Source: Pantoea brenneri
GTDB lineage: Bacteria > Pseudomonadota > Gammaproteobacteria > Enterobacterales > Enterobacteriaceae
Reading direction: 5' to 3'
Length of the DNA stretch: 64,000 nucleotides
Assembly: GCA_002095305.1 (NCBI GenBank)
Contig: MIEI01000009.1
Span: forward strand, 1-64,000
In this document: positions 49,586 to 62,272 of the stretch, in pieces
How the letters are laid out: every line of letters begins with the position of its first letter
Numbering within the stretch: position 1 is the stretch's first letter
The notes under the pieces: generated by a model
What the model was told of the DNA's origin: nothing
Seen by the model: the letters and a program-made list of their open reading frames with translations, nothing else
The model's database searches: none
Program-made: the position numbers and the translations under genes

Positions 49586-50253
49586 TATTGCTCCTCGTCC
49601 TGCGGCAGTGCAGTGCCGTGACTGCTGTCAGAGACATCCGGCGCTTTGCGGGATGATAGCTGGCGCTCAATGTCGGTCAATCGCTCCAGCTTACGCTGTG
49701 TATCACTCAGCTGCTGTTGCTGCCTGATCATCTGCTGCCGGAGTGTCTCCTGCTGGGCATCACTGCTTTGTTGCAGGTGCGCGTAACGGGTTCGCGCTTC
49801 GCTGAGGTCAAGTTGCGCCGCCTGATTGCTGCGCCACAGCTGAATGAGCGGACGAACCGGAGCAGGAAAATCACTGCTGTAGCTGTCCAGGGTGGCGACA
49901 TACTGGCGCCGCTCGACCGGCGTGACGTTGCCGTTAGCCATTAACACGCCCTGCTTAAAGGCGCGTGACCAGCCGTCTGCCGGCCAGCGGTGCGCTTCAG
50001 CCCGGGCTTCGGCTGGCGACAACCGTTCTGCACAGTCGATGGTGCGCATCCAGTAGAGCGGATTAGCCAGCGCCGCGTGGTTTTCAATCTGCCACACATC
50101 ACTGCAGCGGGTCGCCAGATAATCAGCTATTTTGACCTCCGGTTCCGTCACCGGATGGCCCGACGGCAGCGATGAGGTGGCCGGAGAGGCAGTACATCCG
50201 CTGAGCAGCAGCGTGGTCAGCGTGCTCAACAGCAAAGCGGGTAAATATTTCAT
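49585..50253 (-). CDS. qseG: Outer-membrane lipoprotein QseG
   Basis: Lipoprotein of the GlrK/GlrR system; in E. coli it binds and stimulates the GlrK (QseE) sensor. It has 222 residues, with lipobox LLLSGC and the lipidated Cys near 20. A helical, coiled-coil-prone region rich in Gln (about 140-195) precedes a variable C-terminus. It lies 3 bases after glrK and overlaps glrR by one base. Confidence 0.9.
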   Translation of the reverse strand: MKYLPALLLSTLTTLLLSGCTASPATSSLPSGHPVTEPEVKIADYLATRCSDVWQIENHAALANPLYWMRTIDCAERLSPAEARAEAHRWPADGWSRAFKQGVLMANGNVTPVERRQYVATLDSYSSDFPAPVRPLIQLWRSNQAAQLDLSEARTRYAHLQQSSDAQQETLRQQMIRQQQQLSDTQRKLERLTDIERQLSSRKAPDVSDSSHGTALPQDEEQ

Positions 50254-50256
50254 CAG

Positions 50257-51684
50257 TCAGACATTCCCGGCTGTGGTGTTCAGTTCAATGCGAAAACAGA
50301 CGCCGGTGCGATCGCTGGAGACCAGCGACAGGTCGCCCTGCATCCGGCGCAGACAATCTTTGGCAATACTCAGGCCCAGCCCGCTGCCTTTCACCGGCCC
50401 TTTACGCTGCTGGCTTCCCTGAAAGAACGGCTCGAATATCATCTTCTGCTCGTCCGGCGGAATCGGGATGCCGCTGTTGGCAACCTCGATCCAGATCCGA
50501 TCGCCCTGCTGCTGACTGCGCAGCCAGATGGTACCGGATTCGCTGCCGTAGTTCACGGCGTTCGAATAGAGGTTGTCGATCACCCGCATCAATAACGTCG
50601 GCTCGGCCAGACAGCGGGTCGCGTTGAGATCCAGCACCGTCTGCATCAGTTTGGTCCGCGCCGAAAGCGCATGCGCGCTGACCACCCGTGCCACAATTTC
50701 ATCCAGCCTGACCGTTTCCAGTTGGGTCGGGCCATCGGCCAGTTTACGGTTGTAATCCAGCAGTTGCTCAATCAACCGCTGCAGATGGCGGCTGCTGCTG
50801 TCCAGAATCGACACCACCTCTTTCTGCTCGCTATTAAGCGATCCGGCCACTTCATCCGCCAGCAGTTCGGTGCCTTCGCGCAGGCTGGCTAACGGCGTTT
50901 TCAATTCGTGGGAGAGATGACGCAGGAATTCATGACGCTGGGTTTCCAGCCAGGCCAGTCGCTCACTCAGCCAGAGGATACGCTGGCCGAGTGACCGCAG
51001 CTCACGCGGGCCGCGAAGCTCTATGCTGCTGCCCAGTTCGCGTCCTTCACCCAGCCGGTTGATCATCCGTTCAATGCGCTTAACCGGCCCGATGATCATG
51101 CCGGTGAAGAGCATCATTAACGCCAGGCTGATGATAAACAGAATCAGCGCCTGCCAGCCAAAGAACTGGCCGCGATCGGCAATCTCACGCTGTAGCTGTA
51201 AGCCACGTGAAAACACCACTTCGCGCGTATCCTGCACCATCCGGATATTAGTGGCCGAGAAGCGATCCAGCGCCTCGGCGGCGCGCGGCACCGGATTGCC
51301 ATTGTCGCACTGCGGTTGGGTCAGCAGGGGCAGCGTGGCTTGCAGTGTCTGGAAAGCCGGCAGTTCCGGCAGGCTGGCGCTGTGGGCGCTCAGCATCTGG
51401 CTGTAACGAGTACGCTGCGTTTGATAGAGCCGCGCCAGCGAGGCATCATCCAGCACGCAGTACTGGCGATAGCTGCGCTCCAGTTCAACCGCGGTGCGGG
51501 CCATCGCCTCGCTGCGGCGCACGTCGGTGAAGGTGTTGCGGTTGGTATCCGCCGCCTGTTCGCTGAGGGCTGAAAGGCTTTCCCACGCCTGCCAGGCCAG
51601 CACCAGCAGCGGTAACAGCACCAGCACAAACGCCATCAGCACCAGCTGGCGCAGAGAACGGGGAAATAAACGCCATCTTTTCAC
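50257..51684 (-). CDS. glrK: Sensor histidine kinase GlrK (QseE)
   Basis: Membrane kinase phosphorylating GlrR. It has 475 residues. Two membrane segments (about 13-31 and 172-192) flank a periplasmic domain with ERSYRQYCVLDD. After a HAMP region, the phospho-acceptor is in FLRHLSHELKTPLASLREG. The ATPase motifs are DNLYSNAVNYG and GSGLGLSIAKDC. It is first in the glrK-qseG-glrR operon and downstream of glmY. Confidence 0.96.
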   Translation of the reverse strand: MKRWRLFPRSLRQLVLMAFVLVLLPLLVLAWQAWESLSALSEQAADTNRNTFTDVRRSEAMARTAVELERSYRQYCVLDDASLARLYQTQRTRYSQMLSAHSASLPELPAFQTLQATLPLLTQPQCDNGNPVPRAAEALDRFSATNIRMVQDTREVVFSRGLQLQREIADRGQFFGWQALILFIISLALMMLFTGMIIGPVKRIERMINRLGEGRELGSSIELRGPRELRSLGQRILWLSERLAWLETQRHEFLRHLSHELKTPLASLREGTELLADEVAGSLNSEQKEVVSILDSSSRHLQRLIEQLLDYNRKLADGPTQLETVRLDEIVARVVSAHALSARTKLMQTVLDLNATRCLAEPTLLMRVIDNLYSNAVNYGSESGTIWLRSQQQGDRIWIEVANSGIPIPPDEQKMIFEPFFQGSQQRKGPVKGSGLGLSIAKDCLRRMQGDLSLVSSDRTGVCFRIELNTTAGNV

Positions 51685-51751
51685 GCGGCCGCTTCCTTAG
51701 AAAAATGCTGTCTGGATGCTAGCGGACTCTGATGCAGGAAGAAAGAGGCAG

Positions 51752-51784
51752 AAAAGAAAACGGCAGGCGCGCTGGCCTGCCGTT
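51752..51784 (-). terminator. Terminator of glmY
   Basis: AACGGCAGGC/GCCTGCCGTT forms a strong stem followed on the minus strand by TTTTCTTTT. It lies between glmY and glrK; read-through could supply part of glrK expression. Confidence 0.85.
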
Positions 51785-51973
51785 GACGCGACGCCAGCGG
51801 CATCGCGGAACAATGGGTGGAGCCTTACTCAACGTTACGTCCGGCGTTTGATAACGTTGCATAGCAAACGATTATCGATGAGGTGGACGGCAGGCTCCGT
51901 TTGGTGCGTCATTCGGGTTTTATGAGCTCTTTTCCGCAGTGCGGGGCAATCATAAACAGGTGAATGAGCAGCG
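51755..51973 (-). ncRNA. glmY: Small RNA GlmY
   Basis: Regulatory RNA that sequesters RapZ so that GlmZ can activate glmS, controlling glucosamine-6-phosphate synthesis. Position (between purL and glrK, same strand) is that of E. coli. The predicted 5' end, 12 bases after the sigma54 -12 element, reaches GCTCATTCACC four bases in, as I recall for E. coli GlmY. The conserved pieces CATAAAACCCGAATGACGCA and CAAACG are present. The transcript ends at a clear terminator. The length of about 219 bases is longer than the 184 of E. coli. Confidence 0.82.
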
Positions 51974-51984
51974 CACGGAGTATA

Positions 51985-51998
51985 GCAAGTTTCATGCC
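51985..51998 (-). promoter_or_regulatory. Sigma54 promoter of glmY (with overlapping sigma70-like -10)
   Basis: TTGGCATGAAACTTGCTATA on the minus strand has GG (51997-51998) and GC (51985-51986) exactly 10 bases apart. A TATACT just downstream, with TTATTA about 18 bases ahead of it, gives an overlapping sigma70-like promoter, as described for E. coli glmY. Confidence 0.82.
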
Positions 51999-52084
51999 AA
52001 TTAATAAATAACTATATTTTTCAGTTAATTGTCAGATTCACCGGACTATCGGCAGCGTTAGCGAACCGCAAAAGCCGGTAAAAG

Positions 52085-52198
52085 TGTCGCCTGAAAGCAA
52101 CACTCAGCACAAGAGGAAAACTAGCTGATATAAATCAGCAGGATAAATGTCGCCAGACGGCGACACCGTTAAGCCACGGCTGTCGCCATTTGCCAACA
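52085..52198 (-). promoter_or_regulatory. Three GlrR activator sites upstream of glmY
   Basis: Sites of the form TGTC-N10-GACA occur at 52148-52165 (perfect palindrome), 52085-52102 and 52181-52198 (each one half-site base off). They lie about 110-225 bases upstream of the glmY start, the usual enhancer range for sigma54 activators. Confidence 0.8.
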
Positions 52199-52206
52199 GC
52201 CGCCTG

Positions 52207-52240
52207 AAAATAAAACAGGAGGCGCTGTGGCCTCCTGTTG
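52207..52240 (-). terminator. Terminator of purL
   Basis: AACAGGAGG/CCTCCTGTT pairs and is followed on the minus strand by TTATTTT, about 15-45 bases after the purL stop codon. Confidence 0.85.
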
Positions 52241-52255
52241 TTATCAGCGGATTAT

Positions 52256-55200
52256 TTAACCCAGCTGTTTACGTGCGTTGCGGAAAATACGCATCCACGG
52301 GCTGTCTTCGCCCCACTCTGCCGGATGCCAGGAGTGGCTGACGGTGCGGAACACCCGCTCCGGATGCGGCATCATGATGGTGACGCGGCCGCTTTCGTTG
52401 GTGACCGCAGTGATACCGTTTGGCGAGCCGTTCGGGTTAGCCGGATAGGTTTCTGTCACTTTGCCGAAGTTATCGATAAAGCGCAGCGCCACCAGTCCTT
52501 TCGCTTCCAGTGCGGCCAGATGAGCCGGGTCGCGCACTTCTACAAACCCTTCCCCATGGGAAACCGCGATAGGCATATGCGATCCGGCCATTCCGTCCAG
52601 TAACAGCGACGGGCTGGCTGCCACTTCGACCAGGCTGAAACGGGCTTCAAACCGCTCAGACTGGTTACGCACAAAGCGTGGCCACAGGTCACTGCCGGGA
52701 ATCAGTTCACGCAGGTTGGACATCATCTGACAACCGTTACAGACGCCGAGCGCCAGCGTCTGCGGACGGTGGAAGAAGGTTTCAAACTCATCGCGTACCC
52801 GAGCGTTGAACAGGATTGATTTTGCCCAGCCTTCGCCCGCGCCCAGCACGTCGCCGTAAGAGAAGCCACCACAGGCAACCAGCGCCTGGAACTCTTCCAG
52901 ACCGCGCCGTCCGGCCAGCAGGTCGCTCATGTGCACATCAACCGCGGTAAAGCCGGCCCGGTCAAAAGCCGCTGCCATTTCAACGTGCGAATTGACGCCC
53001 TGCTCACGCAGCACCGCAACCCGTGGACGCGCGCCAGTGGCGATCATCGGGGCTGCGACATCTTCCTGCGGATTGAAGGTCAGCGTAACGTTGAGGCCCG
53101 GATCGCTGTCGTTCTTTTTCGCCTGGTGTTCCTGATCGGCGCAGGCCGGGTTATCACGCAGGCGCTGCATCTGCCAGGTGGTTTCTGCCCACCAGGTGCG
53201 CAGCGTAGTCCGGCTTTCGCTGTAAACCGCGCTGTCGCCCGAACGAATCACAAAGCGGTCGCCTGGCTGAGCATGACCCAGCAGATGACTACAGTCTGCC
53301 AGACCGTGATCGGCCAGAATTTGCTCTACCGCCGCGCGATCGGCAGCGTTAATCTGAATCACCGCGCCCAGCTCTTCGGTAAATAAGGCGGCCAGTGGGT
53401 CATTGCCCAGCGCCGCGATATCAACTTCAACACCGCAGTGGCCGGCAAAGGCCATTTCTGCCAGCGTCACTAACAGGCCACCGTCGGAACGATCGTGGTA
53501 GGCCAGCAGTTTCTGCTGCGCCACCAGCGCCTGCATCGCATTGAAGAAGCCCGCCAGCTGGCTGGCATCACGCACATCGGCTGGCTTGTCGCCCAGTTGA
53601 CGATAAACCTGTGACAGCGCCGTAGCGCCGAGGGTATTGACCCCGTTACCGAGGTCGATCAGCAGCAGCAGGTTTTCCCGATCGGGCTGCAGCTGCGGCG
53701 TGACGGTGCGACGCACATCTTCAACTCGCGCAAACGCGGTGATCACCAGCGACAGTGGCGACGTCATTTCACGCTGTTGGTTGCCTTCCTGCCAGCGGGT
53801 TTTCATCGACATCGAATCTTTACCGACCGGGATGGTGATGCCCAGCGCCGGACAAAGCTCTTCGCCGACCGCTTTTACCGCGGCGTACAGACCGGCGTCT
53901 TCGCCCGGATGACCGGCAGCCGACATCCAGTTAGCCGACAGTTTGACGCGTTTCAGCGAGCCGATAGAGGTGGCCGCGAGGTTAGTCAGCGCTTCACCCA
54001 CCGCCAGACGGCCGGAGGCGGCGAAATCGAGCAGCGCAACCGGCGCACGTTCGCCCAGCGCAAAGGCTTCACCGTGATAGCTGTCGAGGCTGGCGGTGGT
54101 CACGGCGCAGTTGGCGACCGGGATCTGCCACGGCCCGACCATCTGGTCGCGCGCAACCATGCCGGTCACGCTGCGGTCACCAATGGTGATCAGGAAGGTT
54201 TTCTCCGCCACGGCGGGCAGATGCAGCACGCGATTGACCGCATCCACCAGGGTGATGCCATCACGCTGCAGTTCATTGCCCTGCGCCTGCTGCGTCACCA
54301 CGTCACGCGTCATCTTCGGCGTTTTGCCCAGCAGCACGTCAAGCGGCATGTCGATCGGTTTATTGTCGAAATGGCTGTCGCTCAGGCTCAGATGCAGCTC
54401 TTCGGTGGCTTCACCGATTACCGCAAACGGTGCGCGCTCACGCTGGCAAATCGCTTCGAACTCTGCCAGCTTCTCGGGTGCCACCGCCATCACATAACGT
54501 TCCTGTGATTCGTTGCACCACACTTCCAGCGGACTCATGCCCGGCTCATCGTTGAGGATATCGCGCAGGTTAAACTGACCACCGCGGCCGCCATCGCTGA
54601 CCAGCTCAGGCATCGCATTCGACAGACCGCCCGCGCCCACGTCATGAATGAACAGAATCGGGTTGTCATCGCCCAGCTGCCAGCAGCGATCGATCACTTC
54701 CTGGCAACGACGTTCCATTTCCGGGTTGTCACGCTGTACCGAGGCGAAGTCGAGATCGGCATCAGACTGGCCCGACGCCATTGAGGAGGCGGCACCGCCG
54801 CCCAGACCGATGTTCATCGCCGGACCGCCCAGCACCACCAGCTTAGCGCCGACGGTGATTTCCCCTTTCTGCACGTGGTCAGCACGGATATTGCCAATGC
54901 CGCCCGCCAGCATGATCGGCTTGTGGTAGCCGCGCAGCTCGGTGCCATTGTGGCTGGTAACCTGCTCTTCATAGGTACGGAAGTAACCGTTCAGTGCCGG
55001 ACGACCAAATTCATTGTTAAATGCCGCGCCGCCCAGTGGGCCATCGGTCATGATCTCCAGCGCGCTGACGATGCGGCCCGGCTTGCCGAAATCCTCTTCC
55101 CACGGCTGCTCGAAGCCAGGAATACGCAGGTTCGACACCGAGAACCCGACCAGGCCAGCTTTCGGCTTGGCGCCGCGTCCGGTTGCCCCTTCGTCACGGA

Positions 55201-56146
55201 TTTCGCCACCGGAGCCGGTTGCCGCGCCAGGCCACGGTGAAATCGCCGTGGGGTGGTTGTGAGTCTCAACTTTCATCAGGATATGTGCCGCTTCCTGATG
55301 CCAGCGGTATTCGCTTTCTGCCGCATCAGCGAAGAAACGGCCGACATCGGACCCTTCCATCACCGCAGCGTTATCTTTGTAAGCAGACAGCACGTAATCC
55401 GGCGTCTGCTCCATGGTATTTTTGATCATCTTAAACAGCGATTTCGGCTGCTTCTCGCCATCAATAATCCAGTCGGCGTTGAAGATCTTGTGGCGACAGT
55501 GCTCAGAGTTAGCCTGAGCGAACATATAGAGTTCGATGTCGTTCGGATTGCGGCCCAGGCGGGTGAACGCCGCCAGCAGGTAATCAATTTCATCGTCTGC
55601 CAGCGCCAGACCCAGCGAGAGGTTAGCCTGGACCAGCGCCTGACGGCCCTCACCCAGCACATCGACACTTTTTACCGGCTGCGGTGAGTGGTGAGCGAAC
55701 AGCTGCTCAGCTTGCGCCAGATCACTGTAGACCGTCTCCATCATGCGATCATGCAGCAGCGCGCCAAGCGATTGCCACTGCGCCTCGGTTAACTGAGGGG
55801 CCTGCACGTAAAATGCCAGACCGCGCTCCAGGCGACGGACCTGCGGCAGATCGCAGTTGTGAGCAATGTCGGTGGCTTTCGATGACCATGGCGAAATGGT
55901 GCCAGGACGCGGTGTCACCAGCAGCAGACGCCCTTGTGGCGCATGTTCAGCGAGAGAAGGACCATATTTCAGCAGACGCTGTAAACGGGTCTGTTGGTCG
56001 GCGCTCAGTGGCGCGCTGACATCGGCAAAATGGACGTACTCAGCGTAAATATCACTCACCGGCAGGTGAGCGTCCTGAAAGCGGGTCAGCAGTTTGTTTA
56101 CACGAAATGCCGACAGGGCGGGCGAACCACGCAGAATTTCCATCAT
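52256..56146 (-). CDS. purL: Phosphoribosylformylglycinamidine synthase (FGAM synthetase)
   Basis: Converts FGAR to FGAM in purine biosynthesis; the large single-chain type with 1296 residues (E. coli 1295). An N-terminal PurS-like domain comes first. The synthetase core has [20 protein letters not shown] and [20 protein letters not shown]. The C-terminal glutaminase has the nucleophile in [10 protein letters not shown] and a HPERVF triad segment. Single-gene transcript with a PurR operator about 90 bases upstream of the start. Confidence 0.98.
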   Translation of the reverse strand: MMEILRGSPALSAFRVNKLLTRFQDAHLPVSDIYAEYVHFADVSAPLSADQQTRLQRLLKYGPSLAEHAPQGRLLLVTPRPGTISPWSSKATDIAHNCDLPQVRRLERGLAFYVQAPQLTEAQWQSLGALLHDRMMETVYSDLAQAEQLFAHHSPQPVKSVDVLGEGRQALVQANLSLGLALADDEIDYLLAAFTRLGRNPNDIELYMFAQANSEHCRHKIFNADWIIDGEKQPKSLFKMIKNTMEQTPDYVLSAYKDNAAVMEGSDVGRFFADAAESEYRWHQEAAHILMKVETHNHPTAISPWPGAATGSGGEIRDEGATGRGAKPKAGLVGFSVSNLRIPGFEQPWEEDFGKPGRIVSALEIMTDGPLGGAAFNNEFGRPALNGYFRTYEEQVTSHNGTELRGYHKPIMLAGGIGNIRADHVQKGEITVGAKLVVLGGPAMNIGLGGGAASSMASGQSDADLDFASVQRDNPEMERRCQEVIDRCWQLGDDNPILFIHDVGAGGLSNAMPELVSDGGRGGQFNLRDILNDEPGMSPLEVWCNESQERYVMAVAPEKLAEFEAICQRERAPFAVIGEATEELHLSLSDSHFDNKPIDMPLDVLLGKTPKMTRDVVTQQAQGNELQRDGITLVDAVNRVLHLPAVAEKTFLITIGDRSVTGMVARDQMVGPWQIPVANCAVTTASLDSYHGEAFALGERAPVALLDFAASGRLAVGEALTNLAATSIGSLKRVKLSANWMSAAGHPGEDAGLYAAVKAVGEELCPALGITIPVGKDSMSMKTRWQEGNQQREMTSPLSLVITAFARVEDVRRTVTPQLQPDRENLLLLIDLGNGVNTLGATALSQVYRQLGDKPADVRDASQLAGFFNAMQALVAQQKLLAYHDRSDGGLLVTLAEMAFAGHCGVEVDIAALGNDPLAALFTEELGAVIQINAADRAAVEQILADHGLADCSHLLGHAQPGDRFVIRSGDSAVYSESRTTLRTWWAETTWQMQRLRDNPACADQEHQAKKNDSDPGLNVTLTFNPQEDVAAPMIATGARPRVAVLREQGVNSHVEMAAAFDRAGFTAVDVHMSDLLAGRRGLEEFQALVACGGFSYGDVLGAGEGWAKSILFNARVRDEFETFFHRPQTLALGVCNGCQMMSNLRELIPGSDLWPRFVRNQSERFEARFSLVEVAASPSLLLDGMAGSHMPIAVSHGEGFVEVRDPAHLAALEAKGLVALRFIDNFGKVTETYPANPNGSPNGITAVTNESGRVTIMMPHPERVFRTVSHSWHPAEWGEDSPWMRIFRNARKQLG

Positions 56147-56234
56147 AAGATCTCTCGTCTTCGAAACGCCGGGCGACGCTTCATTGGGCGCAACAGGGGA
56201 AAACGGGGCGTATTATAGAGAAAGCGCCCTCGCG

Positions 56235-56250
56235 ACGAAACCGTTTGCGC
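56235..56250 (-). promoter_or_regulatory. PurR operator upstream of purL
   Basis: GCGCAAACGGTTTCGT on the minus strand matches the PurR pattern everywhere but the first base, and it resembles the E. coli purL operator. Confidence 0.8.
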
Positions 56251-56414
56251 AAAATTTATGGCCCACCGGATTTGCCTGAAATTTGCGCAAAACCTGCTAT
56301 ATGAGTTGCTCAGCTTCGCTTTGTTGCGCAAAATGCCCCTCGCTCTGGGAGTTCAAAGAAGACAAATACTGCCTTTAAAAGACAGAGGCCTTAGAGCCAG
56401 CGAGAGATAACTAT

Positions 56415-58395
<1,981 letters not shown>

Positions 58396-58425
58396 TTATA
58401 GCGGTCTCGCGGTCGCGGGTGAAAC

Positions 58426-59064
58426 TTATTCCAGCTGTTGCAGTTCGCCCGCCGGCGTGACACGCCAGCGATGCTGGCAGAAAAACAGCAGCGGGTTATC
58501 CTGCTTGCTGTCGCTGTACCCGCTGTAAAGCTGCAGCGGCGTGCCGATTTTCTCCTCCAGCTGCGCCACTTTTTCATGGCCGAGACAGCGCATCGCCAGC
58601 ACCCGACCGCCCCAGCCGCGCTGCATCTGGCTGGCAATCATTTTCACCCGCGGCAGAAAAGCCGAGTCGTAATAGACCTGTTCGACCAGCGACTGTGGTG
58701 AGCCGGTAATCAGCCAGACATCGGCGTCATCGCTGCCGAGATAGTCAGTCAGGCGCTGTTGCACCACCGGGAACGCTTTCACCCGCAGGCGAAACCATTG
58801 CGCGAATTCAGCTTCAAGACGCAGCAAGGTTCGCTCTGAATGACCAAAGGTGATCGACCACAGCAACAGGCTCATCGGCCAGCGTGCCGCCCGGCCTTTG
58901 AACAGCAATCCGAGCCCCACCACCGGCAGCAACGGGACCACCAGCAGCAGATTCAGCGGCCGGCGTCGCAGCAGATAACGCATAAAGGTGCCAAACATAT
59001 CCTGCTGATGCAGCGTGCCGTCCAGGTCGAAAAATACGATGCGACGTTGTGTACCCTTGGTCAA
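58426..59064 (-). CDS. pgpC: Phosphatidylglycerophosphatase C
   Basis: Inner-membrane HAD-type phosphatase making phosphatidylglycerol. It has 212 residues from a TTG start at 59064 with AGGAGAG upstream (E. coli 211). The nucleophile motif is FFDLDGTLHQQDMFG, followed by a hydrophobic hairpin (about 30-55) and ITGSPQSLVEQVYYD. It ends GELQQLE as in E. coli. The longer upstream extension is rejected because it is not family-like. Confidence 0.93.
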   Translation of the reverse strand: MTKGTQRRIVFFDLDGTLHQQDMFGTFMRYLLRRRPLNLLLVVPLLPVVGLGLLFKGRAARWPMSLLLWSITFGHSERTLLRLEAEFAQWFRLRVKAFPVVQQRLTDYLGSDDADVWLITGSPQSLVEQVYYDSAFLPRVKMIASQMQRGWGGRVLAMRCLGHEKVAQLEEKIGTPLQLYSGYSDSKQDNPLLFFCQHRWRVTPAGELQQLE

Positions 59065-59218
59065 ACAACTCTCCTTTTCGCTGATTTTGCGCCAATAGAC
59101 TCTATTGTAGCCATCATCAGGCGGCACGGCGATGGCTGTCATTTTTAATTCCGATGACTACAATGCCAGATGAATAGTTTATTCTTCGCAAATTACTCCT
59201 GAATCATGAGGATTGGGC

Positions 59219-60058
59219 ATGAGTTCATTGCTGCGCATTCGCCAGCTTTATCCCCGTCTGGCGCTAAACGAACGCCGGCTGGCTGATTTTCTGCTGTCAC
59301 AACCCGATCGGGCCCGTCATCTGAGTTCGCAAAAGCTGGCGGAGGAGTCAGGCGTCAGTCAGTCGAGCGTGGTCAAGTTCGCCCAGAAGCTGGGCTATAA
59401 AGGGTTTCCGGCGCTGAAACTGGCCCTGAGTGAGTCACTGGCCGACAAGGATGCGATTACCGTGCATAACCATATTCTCAGCGATGACCCTCTCAAAATG
59501 GTGGGAGAAAAGTTGCTGGCTGAAAAGCTGTCGGCGATTCGCGCCACGCTGGATATCAACAGCGAAGAGAAGCTCAACGAGGTGTTGCAGCTGCTGAAGA
59601 ATGCCCGGCGCATCCTGCTGGTGGGAATTGGTGCTTCCGGGCTGGTGGCAAAAGATTTTTCATGGAAGCTGATGAAAATCGGGATTAATGCGGTCGCCGA
59701 GCAGGATATGCACGCCCTGCTGGCCAGCGTACAGGCGATGGGGCCGGGCGATGTGCTGCTCGCCATCTCTTATACCGGTGAGCGGCGTGAGATCAATCTG
59801 GCCGCGCAGGAAGCCGCCCAGGTAGGTGCCGACGTGGTGGCCTTTACCGGCTTCACCCCGAATACCCTGCAACAGAGCGCCAGCCAGTGTCTCTATACCG
59901 TAGCGGAAGAGCAAAGCACCCGCAGCGCAGCGATCTCCTCGACCACCGCCCAGCTGGCGCTGACTGACCTGCTGTTTATGGCGCTGGTGCAAAACGATCC
60001 GGAACGCGCCTCCAGCCATATCCGGCACAGCGAAGCGCTGGTGAAAAAGCTGGTCTGA
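59219..60058 (+). CDS. yfhH: RpiR/MurR-family transcription regulator YfhH
   Basis: Predicted DNA-binding regulator of 279 residues. An N-terminal HTH_6 domain (about 1-77) has LAEESGVSQSSVVKFAQKLG. A C-terminal SIS sugar-phosphate-binding domain (about 125-260) has GIGASGLVAKDFSWKLM and ISYTGERREI. The start is the ATG of MSSLLRIR with GAGGA upstream. It matches E. coli yfhH in place and family; target genes and ligand are unknown. Confidence 0.9.
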   Translation: MSSLLRIRQLYPRLALNERRLADFLLSQPDRARHLSSQKLAEESGVSQSSVVKFAQKLGYKGFPALKLALSESLADKDAITVHNHILSDDPLKMVGEKLLAEKLSAIRATLDINSEEKLNEVLQLLKNARRILLVGIGASGLVAKDFSWKLMKIGINAVAEQDMHALLASVQAMGPGDVLLAISYTGERREINLAAQEAAQVGADVVAFTGFTPNTLQQSASQCLYTVAEEQSTRSAAISSTTAQLALTDLLFMALVQNDPERASSHIRHSEALVKKLV

Positions 60059-60113
60059 TCAGCCGGAGGGCGTATAATAGCCGCGCTTTTTCTGTTGTAA
60101 CCAGGTGGGGAAA

Positions 60114-60362
60114 ATGGCGCTGTTGATCACGGCCAAATGCATTAACTGCGATATGTGCGAACCGGAATGCCCGAACCAGGCCATCTCGCTGGGTGATGCG
60201 ATTTATGAAATTGACGTCAGCCGCTGCACCGAGTGCATCGGGCATTATGATGAGCCAACCTGTCAGCGGGTTTGCCCGATCGATAACACCATTATTACTG
60301 ATCCACAGCACACCGAATCACGCGATGCGCTGTGGGATAAGTTTGTGGTGCTGCACGGTTAG
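60114..60362 (+). CDS. yfhL: Ferredoxin YfhL (2[4Fe-4S] type)
   Basis: Electron carrier of 82 residues starting MALLITAKC. First cluster motif [12 protein letters not shown], second [18 protein letters not shown] with the insertion typical of Alvin-type ferredoxins. Since fdx is missing from the isc locus here, this is the only ferredoxin gene in the window. It overlaps the acpS stop by 4 bases, converging with it. Confidence 0.95.
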   Translation: MALLITAKCINCDMCEPECPNQAISLGDAIYEIDVSRCTECIGHYDEPTCQRVCPIDNTIITDPQHTESRDALWDKFVVLHG

Positions 60363-60739
60363 CTTTCGATAATCACCGTGGCGCAGGCGTAATGACGTTC
60401 GTCAGCCAGCGTCACGTGAACGCTTTTCACGCCCAGTCGCTGTGCCAGTTCATCCGCATGCTGGAAAAAACGTAACCCCGGTTTTCCCAGCGCATCGTTA
60501 TAAACCTCAAACTGATTAAAGGCCAGACCGCCACGAATGCCGGTGCCAAATGCCTTGGCCGCCGCCTCTTTGACGGCAAAACGCTTGGCGAGAAAGCGCA
60601 CCGGCTGCTGGTGCGCCTGATATTGCTGCCATTCCGCTTCGCTCAATACCCGCCGCGCCAGTCGATCGCCGGAGCGCTCAATCACCCCGGCGATACGCTC
60701 GATTTCAACGATGTCGGTACCCAGCCCGAGAATTGCCAT
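60359..60739 (-). CDS. acpS: Holo-[acyl-carrier-protein] synthase
   Basis: Attaches phosphopantetheine to ACP. It has 126 residues, the usual length. Mg and CoA sites are [12 protein letters not shown] and [14 protein letters not shown]. The start overlaps the pdxJ stop by one base, implying coupled translation, as in the pdxJ-acpS arrangement of E. coli. Confidence 0.97.
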   Translation of the reverse strand: MAILGLGTDIVEIERIAGVIERSGDRLARRVLSEAEWQQYQAHQQPVRFLAKRFAVKEAAAKAFGTGIRGGLAFNQFEVYNDALGKPGLRFFQHADELAQRLGVKSVHVTLADERHYACATVIIES

Positions 60740-61470
60740 CAGCGACGCGCTTCACGCAGCAGCTGCTTCATCTCCCGGACTGCGTCAGGCAATCCGCTCA
60801 TCACCGCACGGCCAATAATCGCATGACCGATGTTCAGCTCATGCATTTCCGGCAGCGCGGCAATCGGCAGCACGTTGTGATAGGTCAGACCGTGGCCGGC
60901 GTTGACCTTCAGACCAAGGCTGGCCGCGAAGGTAGCCGCCTGACGGATGCGTGCCAGTTCTGCATCGCGTGCCAGGCCTTCCGGGGCTTCAGCGTAGGCA
61001 CCGGTATGAATTTCGATATACGGCGCTCCGCTGGCCACCGCCGCTTCAATCTGGCGTTGATCGGCATCAATGAACAGTGAGACCAGAATTCCCGCTTCAC
61101 TCAGCAGCTTGACCGCCGCATTCAGCTTGTCCTGCTGGCCCGCCACGTCCAGTCCGCCTTCGGTGGTCACTTCCTGACGCTTTTCCGGAACCAGACAGCA
61201 GAAATGCGGTTTGATATCGCAGGCGATGCCAATCATCTCATCGGTAACCGCCATCTCCAGATTCATCCGCGTCTGGATGGTGTCACGCAGAATACGCACA
61301 TCACGATCGGTGATATGACGGCGATCCTCGCGCAGATGCACGGTAATGCCATCCGCGCCCGCCTGCTCAGCGATAAACGCCGCCTGCACCGGATCGGGAT
61401 AGTTTGTCCCGCGCGCGTTACGTACCGTGGCAATGTGATCGATATTGACGCCTAACAGCAACTCAGACAT
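60739..61470 (-). CDS. pdxJ: Pyridoxine 5'-phosphate synthase
   Basis: Condenses deoxyxylulose phosphate with aminoacetone phosphate in vitamin B6 synthesis. It has 243 residues, starting [12 protein letters not shown] at 61470 with GAGG upstream. Barrel motifs are [28 protein letters not shown] and [10 protein letters not shown]. It is downstream of recO and upstream of acpS. Confidence 0.97.
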   Translation of the reverse strand: MSELLLGVNIDHIATVRNARGTNYPDPVQAAFIAEQAGADGITVHLREDRRHITDRDVRILRDTIQTRMNLEMAVTDEMIGIACDIKPHFCCLVPEKRQEVTTEGGLDVAGQQDKLNAAVKLLSEAGILVSLFIDADQRQIEAAVASGAPYIEIHTGAYAEAPEGLARDAELARIRQAATFAASLGLKVNAGHGLTYHNVLPIAALPEMHELNIGHAIIGRAVMSGLPDAVREMKQLLREARR

Positions 61471-61542
61471 GACCATCCTCACTTCTTGTTTGTCGTAATG
61501 TTGAGTGTACCGCGTTGCATCCGGCAAGCGGTACGACCAGCG

Positions 61543-62268
61543 CTATTCAGCGGCTTCGTCGGTTTTTTTCTTCGGGATAAACTGACGAAACAGTTCCTGA
61601 CTCTTGAGCGGCTTACCGCCAAGGTAAGGTTTCAGGGCGATACGGGTGAACCGCTTAGCGGCTCGCAGGCTGTCGGCATCAGGGAATTCGCGCTCACACA
61701 GCGCGCAGCTGGCGACCGGTGAAGCTGCGTTGATTCAGCACCAGGCTGGCGATAAAGCCGCGCTCTTCGCGGTAGCTGTAGGTCATCTCGTCGCTGACCG
61801 GCTCGCCACTGCCGGCACAGTGCAGGAAATCGACGCCGTAGCCAAGATGGCCGAGCAGCGCCAGTTCAAAGCGGCGCAGGGCCGGTTCTGGCGAGCCTGA
61901 GATGAGGCTAAGCTTTGCAGACAGTTAAGATAATCGAAGAACAGATCGGAGAACGGGAATTCCTGCTCCAGTACGCGGGATATCAGCTCGTTGACGTACA
62001 GGCCGCAGTAAAGCGTGATACCGCTGAGCGGTAACGCCAGCGATACCGCTTCGGCATTGCGCAGGGTTTTGACCTCGCCCCGCCCGCTCCAGCGAACCAG
62101 CAGTGGGGTAAAAGGCTGTAACGCCCCTTTCAGCTGGGAGCGCCGTGAACGCGCCCCTTTCGCCAGTACCCGCACCCGCCCTTCACTTTCGCTGAACAGG
62201 TCGAGCAGCAGACTGGTCTCACTGAAGGGACGACTATGCAGCACAAAGGCGCGTTGCCAGCCTTCCAT
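61543..62268 (-). pseudogene. recO: DNA repair protein RecO (two frameshifts here)
   Basis: Recombination mediator acting with RecR to load RecA. The N-terminal OB fold ([20 protein letters not shown], start 62268) reads correctly to CLQSLA. A one-base loss near 61906 shifts the frame through [21 protein letters not shown] second change near 61701 (two bases lost or one gained) returns the original frame for [16 protein letters not shown], with a stop at 61543. Restored length 242 residues, equal to E. coli. Sequencing error is possible, but recO is dispensable, so true loss is also possible. Confidence 0.85.
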
Positions 62269-62272
62269 CGAA

